Assembly (NCBI RefSeq): GCF_001747105.1
Contig: NZ_MDGQ01000003.1
Span: 1,178,001 to 1,242,000 of the forward strand
Source of the DNA: Roseivirga misakiensis
GTDB taxonomy: Bacteria; Bacteroidota; Bacteroidia; Cytophagales; Cyclobacteriaceae
Length of the DNA stretch: 64,000 bases
Direction of reading: 5' to 3'
A program made the translations under genes and the position numbers. This document shows, piece after piece, positions 35,293 through 43,503 of this stretch. The stretch's first letter is position 1; every line of letters begins with the position of its first letter. A model generated the notes under the pieces. The model saw only the letters and a program-made list of their open reading frames with translations. It did no database searches and was not told where the DNA came from.

Positions 35293-36815
35293 GATAGTGT
35301 CACTTTAATATTAGCCTCAAATTGCTCCTCATTTTCGAAAAGTTGAAAAAGATGCTTTTCGGGATAAAGAATGGCCAATCGTTTTCTGACGTTCTCTAAA
35401 CCTATACCACTTTCCTCTTCTTTACGATTAGTTTTTGGGTGCATACTATTCTTCACGTTGAGGGTAACGTCATTTCCATCACACGTTAATTTTATTTTTG
35501 CCCAAGAAGAAGCGTTCATACTAATCCCATGTTTGAAGGCATTTTCTATCATTGGAATCAGTAGCATAGGGGCGATTTGCCCGTTACAACCATCCGCTAT
35601 ATCAATGCTTAGGTCTATATTTTCTTTGTTATCAATTCTTAAAAGTTGAAAATCAATGTAGTCATGAATGTATTTGATTTCTCGATCTAGCGGAATTTTA
35701 TCCGTAGTATTTTCCTGAAGCATAAAGCGCATCATGTCGCTAAGTTTCTGGACTCCTTCAGCTGATTTGGGGCTCTCTTCTTCCAAAGCCAAACCATAAA
35801 CAGTATTTAACGAGTTGAAGAGAAAATGCGGGTTAATTTGGGACTTAAGAAACGATAATTGTGATTCACTTTCTTTCAGGTTTTTCTGAAGGCGAATGCT
35901 ATTACGAGCGTTTGCTAAGTTTAACCTAAAAGTAATTACAGAAACAACAGCGACAATTACAGTTAAAAAGAATGTAATACCAAGAGCAATTATCCAATCT
36001 GGGTTAAGCCACCTATCGCCAAAGGTTAAACTATCATCAATGAACAACATCACTATTCCCAAAAGTCCCAAAGAAGGAAATAGAAACTGTGAAAATTTGT
36101 TTCCAATGCCTGTAGAAGAAATACGGCCTTTATTTAGGAATGCAGAGAAGAAAATTGCTGATGAAAGTGTCATAAATGATGCTGCAACCAAAGACTGAGG
36201 TATTAGCATAATCACCTGGCCTAAGCCAATAAAGATATAGGTAAAGAGACCTATTATTATGGTGAAGTAGATTAAAAAAGAGATGAACCAAAATGAGTTA
36301 TTGAGCCTTTGAGTATCGTTTTTCCAAGTGGTTTCGAGCTTTTGTATTTTAAAAATCAATACACTTATCCCGAAAGCATTTAAAAATCCAATACTATTTC
36401 TGATGATTAAGTGTTCGAAAAGAGAAATCGATGATGCAGAAATTTTACCATTCCTTGGGCTTATAAAATAGGTACTATTGATTGCCTGATCGAGGTATCC
36501 TAGAGCTATCCCTAGCAATACACTTACTAGAATTGCTATTGGAAAAGCTAGCCACCACTTCTGGTGCTTGTCTAGTCTCTTGAACAGGAATACGTAACTG
36601 ATAGGGACTATTAGAATATAGGCAGAGTAATTAATTAACTTATGCCAAACAAAGTATTTAAGTTTAGCTCTGGCAATTTCCTCGGTACCGAAAAATTCGG
36701 TTGCATTCATTACCCACAATTCACCGTTATGTCCAGTAAGACTAAAATATTTTTGAACAAAGAATAGAACCAATGCTACGAGAAAGGCCCAGAATGTAAT
36801 TGTTATCTTTTTCAT
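35289..36815 (-). CDS. LytS/YehU-type sensor histidine kinase with a large membrane domain
   Basis: 508 residues from ATG 36815; the frame extends to GTG 36845, but MKKITITFWAFLVALVLFF is the natural start. About seven to nine membrane helices fill the first ~300 residues, including a soluble loop near TGHNGELWVMNATE. The kinase domain has H-box QINPHFLFNSLNTVYGL (His330 from this start), N-box MIENAFKHG and G-box SGIGLENVRKRL. All motifs are intact. It resembles multi-pass kinases that may sense in-membrane signals. Confidence 0.92.
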   Translation of the reverse strand: MKKITITFWAFLVALVLFFVQKYFSLTGHNGELWVMNATEFFGTEEIARAKLKYFVWHKLINYSAYILIVPISYVFLFKRLDKHQKWWLAFPIAILVSVLLGIALGYLDQAINSTYFISPRNGKISASSISLFEHLIIRNSIGFLNAFGISVLIFKIQKLETTWKNDTQRLNNSFWFISFLIYFTIIIGLFTYIFIGLGQVIMLIPQSLVAASFMTLSSAIFFSAFLNKGRISSTGIGNKFSQFLFPSLGLLGIVMLFIDDSLTFGDRWLNPDWIIALGITFFLTVIVAVVSVITFRLNLANARNSIRLQKNLKESESQLSFLKSQINPHFLFNSLNTVYGLALEEESPKSAEGVQKLSDMMRFMLQENTTDKIPLDREIKYIHDYIDFQLLRIDNKENIDLSIDIADGCNGQIAPMLLIPMIENAFKHGISMNASSWAKIKLTCDGNDVTLNVKNSMHPKTNRKEEESGIGLENVRKRLAILYPEKHLFQLFENEEQFEANIKVTLS

Positions 36816-36944
36816 ACCCAATGTTAGCGGCTGCAATGCTTTCACTCAATTAAATGTGACCAAATACCTGCAGAATGTGGTGGAATCAAAAAATGGGTTG
36901 TGCCCCTGCTTTTAAATCGCGAATTTGTTCGAAAATTAGTCAGT

Positions 36945-37361
36945 ATGAATGCCCCTTTTCATTTAGCCTTTCCTATTAAAGATATTGAAACTACCCGTAC
37001 TTTTTACGGTGACTTACTGGGATGTGAGATCGGCCGCTCAACAGAGAAATGGATAGATTTTAACTTTTTTGGGAATCAACTCAGTGCTCATGTTAAACCA
37101 GAAGAGTTAGCACAAGCGAGTACTAATGCTGTAGATGGTAAGAACGTACCTGTTCGTCATTTTGGAGCAGTTTTAGAATGGGAGGATTGGCATACATTGG
37201 CCGACAAGCTGAAAGGTGTAAAGACCGAGTTTATCATCGAACCTTATATTCGATTTGAGGGAGAGGTCGGGGAACAGGCCACGATGTTTTTTCTAGACCC
37301 AAGTGGTAATGCCCTTGAATTCAAGTCATTTAAAGACCCATCTCAAATCTTCGCTAAATGA
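36945..37361 (+). CDS. VOC-family (glyoxalase-like) protein
   Basis: 138 residues from ATG 36945 ([26 protein letters not shown]); the longer frame from 36900 adds an unlikely N-terminus. The VOC fold is shown by [16 protein letters not shown], the [16 protein letters not shown] strand, the central HFGAVLEW (metal ligand His) and [12 protein letters not shown] (Glu ligand). VOC members include glyoxalase I and dioxygenases. The stop overlaps the ATG of the DJ-1-like gene (ATGA, 37358-37361), so they are coupled. Confidence 0.88.
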   Translation: MNAPFHLAFPIKDIETTRTFYGDLLGCEIGRSTEKWIDFNFFGNQLSAHVKPEELAQASTNAVDGKNVPVRHFGAVLEWEDWHTLADKLKGVKTEFIIEPYIRFEGEVGEQATMFFLDPSGNALEFKSFKDPSQIFAK

Positions 37362-38134
37362 AACAATCTATGAGAAGTTTGGAGACATTTCTAGGACGAA
37401 GTCTATCAATAAAAGTATTGTTATTAACTCTCGCTATCCTTTTTTCAGCTTGCAGCCAAGAAAAAGTAACTAATGAAGTTGTCCGTGCAACTAAAAGCTT
37501 CCATGAAGTTAAGAACAAACCCTCAGACACTTTAAACGTAGCTTTTTTGGCCATTGACGGGGTTTATAACTCTGAGTTAATCGCACCCTACGATATTTTT
37601 CAACACACGATTTTTCATACCAACCCTGGAATGAAAACTTTTATTGTTTCACCGACGATGAACCCTATTACCACCTTCGAAGGTATTACGGTTACCCCTC
37701 ACTACAACTTTGAAAATGTACCAGATATCGATGTATTGATAGTGCCGAGTGCAGAACACAATATGGATACTGATTTGGAAGACGAACACCTCATCTCATT
37801 CGTAAAAGAGAAAGGTGGAAAAGCCCAATTCGTAATGTCGCTCTGCGATGGTGCCTTTATTTTGGCACAAGCCGGCCTCTTAGAAGGCCTTAAATGCACG
37901 ACATTTCCCAGTGATATCGGAAAATTTCGAGAGACATTTCCCGCGCTAGATGTGTATGAAGATATTAGCTTCGTTCATGACGGTAAAGCCATCACATCGG
38001 CTGGTGGCGCCAAGTCCTATGACCCTGCTTTGTACCTTGTAGAATACCTCTACGGCCAGAAAGCAGCGATCGGTGTGGGTAAAGGCCTAGTAATCGATTG
38101 GGATGTAGATCAAGTGAAGCATATAAAGCCATAA
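37358..38134 (+). CDS. DJ-1/PfpI-family lipoprotein
   Basis: 258 residues. A signal peptide with lipobox LFSAC (Cys32) is followed by a class I glutamine amidotransferase-like / DJ-1 domain with Glu73 in [11 protein letters not shown], nucleophile elbow [10 protein letters not shown] (Cys163) and [22 protein letters not shown]-1-family members include glyoxalase III/deglycase-like enzymes and chaperones. A lipid-anchored form would act in the envelope, which is unusual. It is coupled to the VOC gene upstream (4-bp overlap) and precedes the PRMT-like gene by eight bases. Confidence 0.85.
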   Translation: MKQSMRSLETFLGRSLSIKVLLLTLAILFSACSQEKVTNEVVRATKSFHEVKNKPSDTLNVAFLAIDGVYNSELIAPYDIFQHTIFHTNPGMKTFIVSPTMNPITTFEGITVTPHYNFENVPDIDVLIVPSAEHNMDTDLEDEHLISFVKEKGGKAQFVMSLCDGAFILAQAGLLEGLKCTTFPSDIGKFRETFPALDVYEDISFVHDGKAITSAGGAKSYDPALYLVEYLYGQKAAIGVGKGLVIDWDVDQVKHIKP

Positions 38135-38142
38135 CTTATCAT

Positions 38143-39186
38143 ATGAGTAAATCAGGGGCCGATATTGGTTTCTTATTGAAAAAGGCCACCGCTTTCGCTA
38201 GGCAGCATAAGAAAATGGAAGCTGAGGCTTTATTCCTTGAAGTTTTAGAGGTCGACCCCGATAATTTTCAGGCAAAAAAGGGACTTGAGGCTCTCGTTTC
38301 TCTAAGTATACCTCAATGGCACTTCGATATGTTGGCAGATGAGAACAGGAACTTTGCTTTTCAAAGAGCCATTGAAAAATTTGTGAGTAATGACTCAAAT
38401 GTGCTCGATTTAGGTACTGGATCGAGTCTTTTGGCGCTAATGGCGGCACGTGCAGGCGCAAAGTCGGTGTTGGGTTGTGAGGTAAATCCAGATATTGCCC
38501 AAGTGGCTCAAAAAGTAGTGGTTATGAACGGTTACCACGACCGGGTTAACATTGTAGGAAAGCACTCAAATCAAATTGAAATGGGGGTTGACTTTGAAGA
38601 AAAGTTCGATGTTATTCTCGCTGAGGTTTTAGACACAGGTGGTTTGGGAGAAGGGGTTTTACCTTCCTTGAGGCATGCGACTGAGCATTTGGCAAAGCCA
38701 AATGCAATTATTCTTCCTTCAGGGATTTCTTTAAACGCTGTATTAGTTGAAGCCAAGAGGCTACAAAAAGTAAATCCAATTCATGAAATTTCAGGATTTG
38801 ACCTTTCTGCTTTCCAGGATTTTAGCATGAGTGATACTTATAAGCCGATCAACCTCAAAGATGAGCCTCATGAAAAACTTAGTGATGTTTTTCCACTAAG
38901 AACCTACGATTTTCGCAATCTACCCGCCGAAATTCCTTTTGATAACCCTGAAGTAGAAAGTTATAAGGTAAAATGTACCGCCTCTGGCCAGTTACAAGCC
39001 GTGGCTTTTTGGTTCGACATGCACATGGGTGATGAGGCCTCATACTCTTCTGGGCCCGATGGAGAGTTAGTTCATTGGCAGCAAGCGGTTTACTTTTTTG
39101 AAAAGCCAATCGATATTAAAAAAGGCCAGCAAGTTGATTTGCAGGCCCTTTTCAGTGATGAATTGATACGATTTAGGTTGACTTAA
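38143..39186 (+). CDS. PRMT-like protein arginine methyltransferase (PRMT7/9 type)
   Basis: 347 residues from ATG 38143. An N-terminal TPR-like helix pair (about 10-50) precedes WHFDMLADENRN, then an SAM-binding fold with motif I VLDLGTGSSLLALMAARAGA (87-106) and acidic Glu113. The double-E loop EVLDTGGLGEG has Glu161 and Glu170 eight residues apart, as in PRMTs. The C-terminal beta-barrel carries HWQQAVYFFEKPIDIKKGQ, the THW-loop equivalent. These features match eukaryotic PRMT7/PRMT9 better than small-molecule methyltransferases. Substrate unknown. It is the last gene of a VOC, DJ-1, PRMT operon and overlaps the ABC gene end by 4 bp. Confidence 0.8.
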   Translation: MSKSGADIGFLLKKATAFARQHKKMEAEALFLEVLEVDPDNFQAKKGLEALVSLSIPQWHFDMLADENRNFAFQRAIEKFVSNDSNVLDLGTGSSLLALMAARAGAKSVLGCEVNPDIAQVAQKVVVMNGYHDRVNIVGKHSNQIEMGVDFEEKFDVILAEVLDTGGLGEGVLPSLRHATEHLAKPNAIILPSGISLNAVLVEAKRLQKVNPIHEISGFDLSAFQDFSMSDTYKPINLKDEPHEKLSDVFPLRTYDFRNLPAEIPFDNPEVESYKVKCTASGQLQAVAFWFDMHMGDEASYSSGPDGELVHWQQAVYFFEKPIDIKKGQQVDLQALFSDELIRFRLT

Positions 39187-39881
39187 TAGTCAGAGAAATA
39201 GTTTTCAAGTTCTTTCAGTGTAGACTCATTAGTTTCTACGTCCATTTTAACATCGCCTTTTTCCATCAGTACGATTCTTTCGCAAACTTCTGTCACATGG
39301 TTTAGGTCATGGCTTGAAATTAACATGGTCAACTGATGGTTCTCTTTCCAATCTTTAAGAATGTTCTTTAATCTAATTTGAGTTGTTGGATCAAGGTTGG
39401 CAAATGGCTCATCTAGCAGTATTACTTCTGGGTTTCCCATTAAAGCGGCTACTATGCCGACCTTCTTTTGGTTACCCTTCGACAGATCTCTGATGTACTT
39501 TTTCTTGCCGATTATTTCTCCATTAAATAGCTGCTCAAACTGCTCTAAAAACTCTTTCATATCACCAGGGGAGTAATTATGAAGAGAACCTACAAAATCG
39601 AAGTATTCGTCTGGTGTTAAGTAATCGATCAGGAAAGATTCATCTAAAAATGAACCCGTATAGTACTTCCAATCTTCCGTTTTTCTCACATCTACTTCCT
39701 TAGAAGTCACATAACCCGTAGTAGGTCTAATAAGGTCGAGAATCATGCGGAAAAACGTTGTTTTACCAGCCCCGTTATTGCCGACCAGACCAAAACTCTG
39801 GCCTTTTCCGATGGATAATTCGGGGATGTTAACTACTTCAACTCCCTTATAGGTTTTTGATAATTCTTTTACGTCAATCAT
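39183..39881 (-). CDS. ABC transporter ATP-binding protein
   Basis: 232 residues: Walker A GLVGNNGAGKTTFFRM, signature LSKGNQKKV (a variant of LSGGQ), Walker B VILLDEPFANLDP and H-loop ISSHDLNHV. The YIRDLSKGNQKK form is typical of ABC-2 type exporters. It follows the DUF5687 membrane gene by 11 bp, so the two form one transporter. Its last four bases overlap the PRMT-like gene. Confidence 0.95.
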   Translation of the reverse strand: MIDVKELSKTYKGVEVVNIPELSIGKGQSFGLVGNNGAGKTTFFRMILDLIRPTTGYVTSKEVDVRKTEDWKYYTGSFLDESFLIDYLTPDEYFDFVGSLHNYSPGDMKEFLEQFEQLFNGEIIGKKKYIRDLSKGNQKKVGIVAALMGNPEVILLDEPFANLDPTTQIRLKNILKDWKENHQLTMLISSHDLNHVTEVCERIVLMEKGDVKMDVETNESTLKELENYFSDY

Positions 39882-39892
39882 GATAGAACTAT

Positions 39893-41368
39893 TTATTGTG
39901 CACGAAAACCAGCAGCGATTTTGTGTTTGTTTTGGACAAAGTAATCAGTAATAATTTTCAAAGATTTTTCTCTGAGGATGAAGCCAACCAAACCTGCTCC
40001 TCCTGTAAGGATAATTCCTAGATCGGCATAGCCAAAAATGGCTAAAGGCGCATAAATAAGGTAAGGAAGGATCATTATAGGAATAGCAATCAGGAATTGA
40101 GCCGCTCCGACACCTTCATAGTTAAACGCTGCTCGTTTATTCAAATCAATCTTCTTCGGGTTAAACATCGCGATTCTCATGACCGCAAAAACATTTATGC
40201 CGATGTTGAACAGGTACGCACAGAAATTGATCAGCACGATTTTCCAACCAAAATAGCCGTAACCCAAGGATACCACGAACCCAATAGTTGAGATTAGCAC
40301 GAATAGATAATATTTCGCTTCTATATACTCTTTAAAAGTCGATTTCCTTACCAGTACAAAATCAAAGAAGCTACTATCCCAGCTTAACAGGAATTGACCA
40401 TACTGGATAAAGAAAATTCCAGTAATGAATACCCCCACAAATACGAAAATGAACTCCATTTCTTGATATTGAGGGTTAGGGTAAAAGATCAGTCCGTAAA
40501 AAAGAAAAATAGCACTAAACATGACCGTATTTCTTGGTCGCTTATGTCTTAAAATCAACTTAATCTCCGTGGCCATAAGTTCTCCTTTATGACCAAACCG
40601 CTTAAGGAAGGCAAAATCGCCTGAAACGCTTGCTTCCTTCTTTTTAATTGATATTTCTTCTGGGTAAGTGTTGTTTACTAAGAAGTTAAAATTTAGGAAG
40701 TAAAAGAGAACCGTTGCTAGCCATGGAATAGCACCTAAATATGGTGTAGCGAGCACAGTACTCATCATTTCTGACGATATAGAAGACAAGCTTACAATTC
40801 CGTAAAAGTCCAATGCAGCAATGCCTGCGATTACGATAAAAGCATAGAAAATTAGGTTAGGATGCTCACTTAGTTTTTTCTTAAATAGAATGATTGCATA
40901 GTGTAGCATAAAGGCTAAACCGACAATGAATAGAAGCCAACCCACAGCTTGGCCAGTACTATTAGCACTATTGACCACCCGAATGGCGAAAGGAGCAAAG
41001 AATAGTAGACTCAATACATTGAAAGGGCTAAGCAAGCTTTTGCCCAACATGTAGTTGATCATTTTAGCCTTTCTAATGGGCAGATGCAAATAAGGTTGTA
41101 TAGACAGTACGGGCACATTTTGCAAAAAGAACCTGATAAAAAACTCAAAGGCCACATAATAGATAACTACACTATTAATAATGCTTAGCGGATCAGTATC
41201 AGGCAAAATTGCCCCAACGATTTCTTTCAGGAAAATGCCTATCAAGAGCGCATAGGCTGTGATCATAATGGCTGCCAAGCCAAGGAAAATGTTGGCTACG
41301 AGGTTTTTGGCCCAAACTGCCGACCTGAATTGCTCTTTCCAAGAGTGACTTAAAAGGGCTTGAATCAT
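39893..41368 (-). CDS. DUF5687 family ABC-type membrane protein
   Basis: 491 residues with about ten to twelve membrane helices in two halves and a conserved cytoplasmic stretch GELMATEIKLILRHKRPRNT in the middle. DUF5687 proteins are the permease partners of ABC ATPases in Bacteroidota. The substrate is unknown. It lies between an M28 peptidase gene (4 bp) and the ATPase, forming an exporter plus peptidase operon. Confidence 0.9.
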   Translation of the reverse strand: MIQALLSHSWKEQFRSAVWAKNLVANIFLGLAAIMITAYALLIGIFLKEIVGAILPDTDPLSIINSVVIYYVAFEFFIRFFLQNVPVLSIQPYLHLPIRKAKMINYMLGKSLLSPFNVLSLLFFAPFAIRVVNSANSTGQAVGWLLFIVGLAFMLHYAIILFKKKLSEHPNLIFYAFIVIAGIAALDFYGIVSLSSISSEMMSTVLATPYLGAIPWLATVLFYFLNFNFLVNNTYPEEISIKKKEASVSGDFAFLKRFGHKGELMATEIKLILRHKRPRNTVMFSAIFLFYGLIFYPNPQYQEMEFIFVFVGVFITGIFFIQYGQFLLSWDSSFFDFVLVRKSTFKEYIEAKYYLFVLISTIGFVVSLGYGYFGWKIVLINFCAYLFNIGINVFAVMRIAMFNPKKIDLNKRAAFNYEGVGAAQFLIAIPIMILPYLIYAPLAIFGYADLGIILTGGAGLVGFILREKSLKIITDYFVQNKHKIAAGFRAQ

Positions 41369-41372
41369 AGTG

Positions 41373-42278
41373 CTAGTTTAAATTTATATCTAAGGCTAAA
41401 ATACAATCGAGTATGGCATGAGTCGCCTTTATATAGAATTCCTGATTTACATTTTCGAATGTATCTGTGGGTTTGTGATAATGGGCATGGTCTTCTACAC
41501 CAAAGTAGAGGAAAGGAATTCCCTTCTTGTGAAAAGCACCATGATCAGATTGGTTGGTCCAATCGTTATACCCCAAATCTGGCGTATCGTGTCCTAGTTT
41601 AAGCTGTAATGGCGCCGGGTCTATTTTTTCCACGATAGGCTTGAGGTTTGGGTAATGGTGCGTTCCAGCCACATAAAGCTCATTTTTATCGTTGATGCTG
41701 ATCATATCCATGTTAATATTTAAGACAACATCTTCTACGGGAATCTTTTGATCTTCTAAAAAGGCAGTAGCTCCTCTTAAACCCATTTCTTCACCATCCA
41801 AAGCTGCAAAGATCAAGGTATGTCTTGGTTTGTTGGCTCGGAAATATTCCATTAAACCTAAAAGAGCGGCAACTCCCGAGGCATTATCATCAGCCCCATT
41901 GTAGATCAGGCTATCTCTTACTCCTAAATGATCGTAATGTGCGGTGATGGCAAAAGCAGAACTCTCTTTTCCTTTGATGACGCCGATTACATTAACGCCT
42001 TCTATTTCTTCACCATTGCGGTTTTTGAAGGTAAACGGGTGACGATAGCCCTTTTTATAGCTTTTTGCACTAACATCTTTGAATTGCCCAATGATAAACC
42101 TTCGAGCAGCTTCAGCACCAGGAGTTCCTGTTTTTCTACCTTGAGCCGCATCATGCGAAAGTCGCCTTAAGTCATCAAGCATTAGCTCTGTATCCAGGCG
42201 ATTTAGTTGTGCCGTAGCGGATAATGTTACGCACAATGAGAATATAAATAGGACAATGAAATTTGAATATCTTTGCAT
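41373..42278 (-). CDS. Secreted M28 family zinc aminopeptidase
   Basis: 301 residues with a signal peptide (cleavage near LSATAQ). Two-zinc M28 ligands are visible: ITAHYDHLG (His), YNGADDNASG (bridging Asp), LDGEEMGLRG (Glu catalytic base and ligand), NMDMIS (Asp) and a C-terminal DHAHYHKPTDTF (His). It acts in the periplasm on peptides. The first gene of an operon with DUF5687 and the ABC ATPase; it diverges from the gene at 42365. Confidence 0.93.
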   Translation of the reverse strand: MQRYSNFIVLFIFSLCVTLSATAQLNRLDTELMLDDLRRLSHDAAQGRKTGTPGAEAARRFIIGQFKDVSAKSYKKGYRHPFTFKNRNGEEIEGVNVIGVIKGKESSAFAITAHYDHLGVRDSLIYNGADDNASGVAALLGLMEYFRANKPRHTLIFAALDGEEMGLRGATAFLEDQKIPVEDVVLNINMDMISINDKNELYVAGTHHYPNLKPIVEKIDPAPLQLKLGHDTPDLGYNDWTNQSDHGAFHKKGIPFLYFGVEDHAHYHKPTDTFENVNQEFYIKATHAILDCILALDINLN

Positions 42279-42364
42279 CGTTATAATCGTTGTTGAAAGC
42301 TATTTACTACTTCAGTTCTGGTTCAATTTAACTTTCATAAACATAATCAATACGAAATAAAGTC

Positions 42365-43420
42365 TTGCGACCATTCATAGATAAGTTGTTTCTCACTATG
42401 CTTCTTTTGGGCTATACAATGACTGTATTTGGCCAAAATAGCACCGACTTACTACTTAGTAAATTGGAAATAAGTCAAGCACTTTATCCGCCTAAAGATA
42501 TTCTCAGTACCAAGTCGATTGTCCTAATTTCAGTGCCAGAGGATGCAGATAGAAATGAGTGGATGGAATCGGTAGATGAGTTGCAGCAGTTCTTTGCCGA
42601 AGAAGGTATTGACGCAGTGGCTTACATAGAAACAGAGGTTTTGTTTTCTCAACCTAATGATCGCTTGACCATACCTGAATTTCTACGTAAAAGGGGAATT
42701 AACAACCTAATTCTGTTCGCAGCGGGAGGTAAAAAGGGGCCAGTTTTCTTAGCGATAGGACCTTATAATGGGGAAGAAAATTTCTTTGACAAAGGAGCTA
42801 CTTTTTGGGCACGAGAAGGAGCAAACCTAGATGGGATTAAAGATGAACTGAGCGCCTATTTTAAAACAGGGGCGATTTACAGAGGAAACTTATTGGTGAA
42901 CGAAAATGCAGAATTCTTTTATCCTGAAGTAGATTTGGGTGTAGTAGCAAAGAGTGTTCCGCCGAAAATTGCTGATTTTAAAGTGGCCATCGAAAGGATA
43001 GATAAAGCTCTTTTGGCAGATCAAGGGCCGGCTGCATTTAGATATGCTAATTTCTACAATCAAGTGCGTTATGACAGCGAAATCACAGGTAGGGAACGGT
43101 GGTTAAATTCGCTCCACTCCGATACGACTAACAATTTCTATTACAAAGAGGAAAAGCAGACAAACCAACAGTTGCGGAAAGATGGTTTTCAGTATGAGCT
43201 TCGATACGTTTCTGCACCTGAAAACTTGCTATATGATTGGATTTCTTTTCCCGACCGCAAGAAACCACGAAAAGCTCTAGTTCATAAATTTTACTTGAGT
43301 GACCTACGCAATAATAACATTTATGTAGGTAAGAATTGGGATGCCGCATTGGACTGGGAAGCTGCCTTACAAAACTTTTTAGGCCAAATACAGCAGGTTA
43401 TACAAGAAAACGCGAACTAA
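42365..43420 (+). CDS. Secreted hypothetical protein between two M28 peptidases
   Basis: 351 residues from TTG 42365 (the frame's first useful start, giving MRPFIDKLFLTMLLLGYTMT as a signal peptide ending FGQ); the next ATG at 42398 would leave too short a leader. The mature part has strands such as SIVLISVPEDADRNEWMESV and NLILFAAGGKKGPVFLAIG, and a helical second half with many aromatic residues. I recognise no named domain. The gene lies between two secreted peptidase genes, one divergent and one downstream on the same strand. Confidence 0.7.
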   Translation: MRPFIDKLFLTMLLLGYTMTVFGQNSTDLLLSKLEISQALYPPKDILSTKSIVLISVPEDADRNEWMESVDELQQFFAEEGIDAVAYIETEVLFSQPNDRLTIPEFLRKRGINNLILFAAGGKKGPVFLAIGPYNGEENFFDKGATFWAREGANLDGIKDELSAYFKTGAIYRGNLLVNENAEFFYPEVDLGVVAKSVPPKIADFKVAIERIDKALLADQGPAAFRYANFYNQVRYDSEITGRERWLNSLHSDTTNNFYYKEEKQTNQQLRKDGFQYELRYVSAPENLLYDWISFPDRKKPRKALVHKFYLSDLRNNNIYVGKNWDAALDWEAALQNFLGQIQQVIQENAN

Positions 43421-43503
43421 TCCCCTCTATTCTCCATACGTCTAATTTCATTATCGTCAGTTATTCAGTCTGCCTATATTGTGTCTAAACTGATGATAAC
43501 AAC

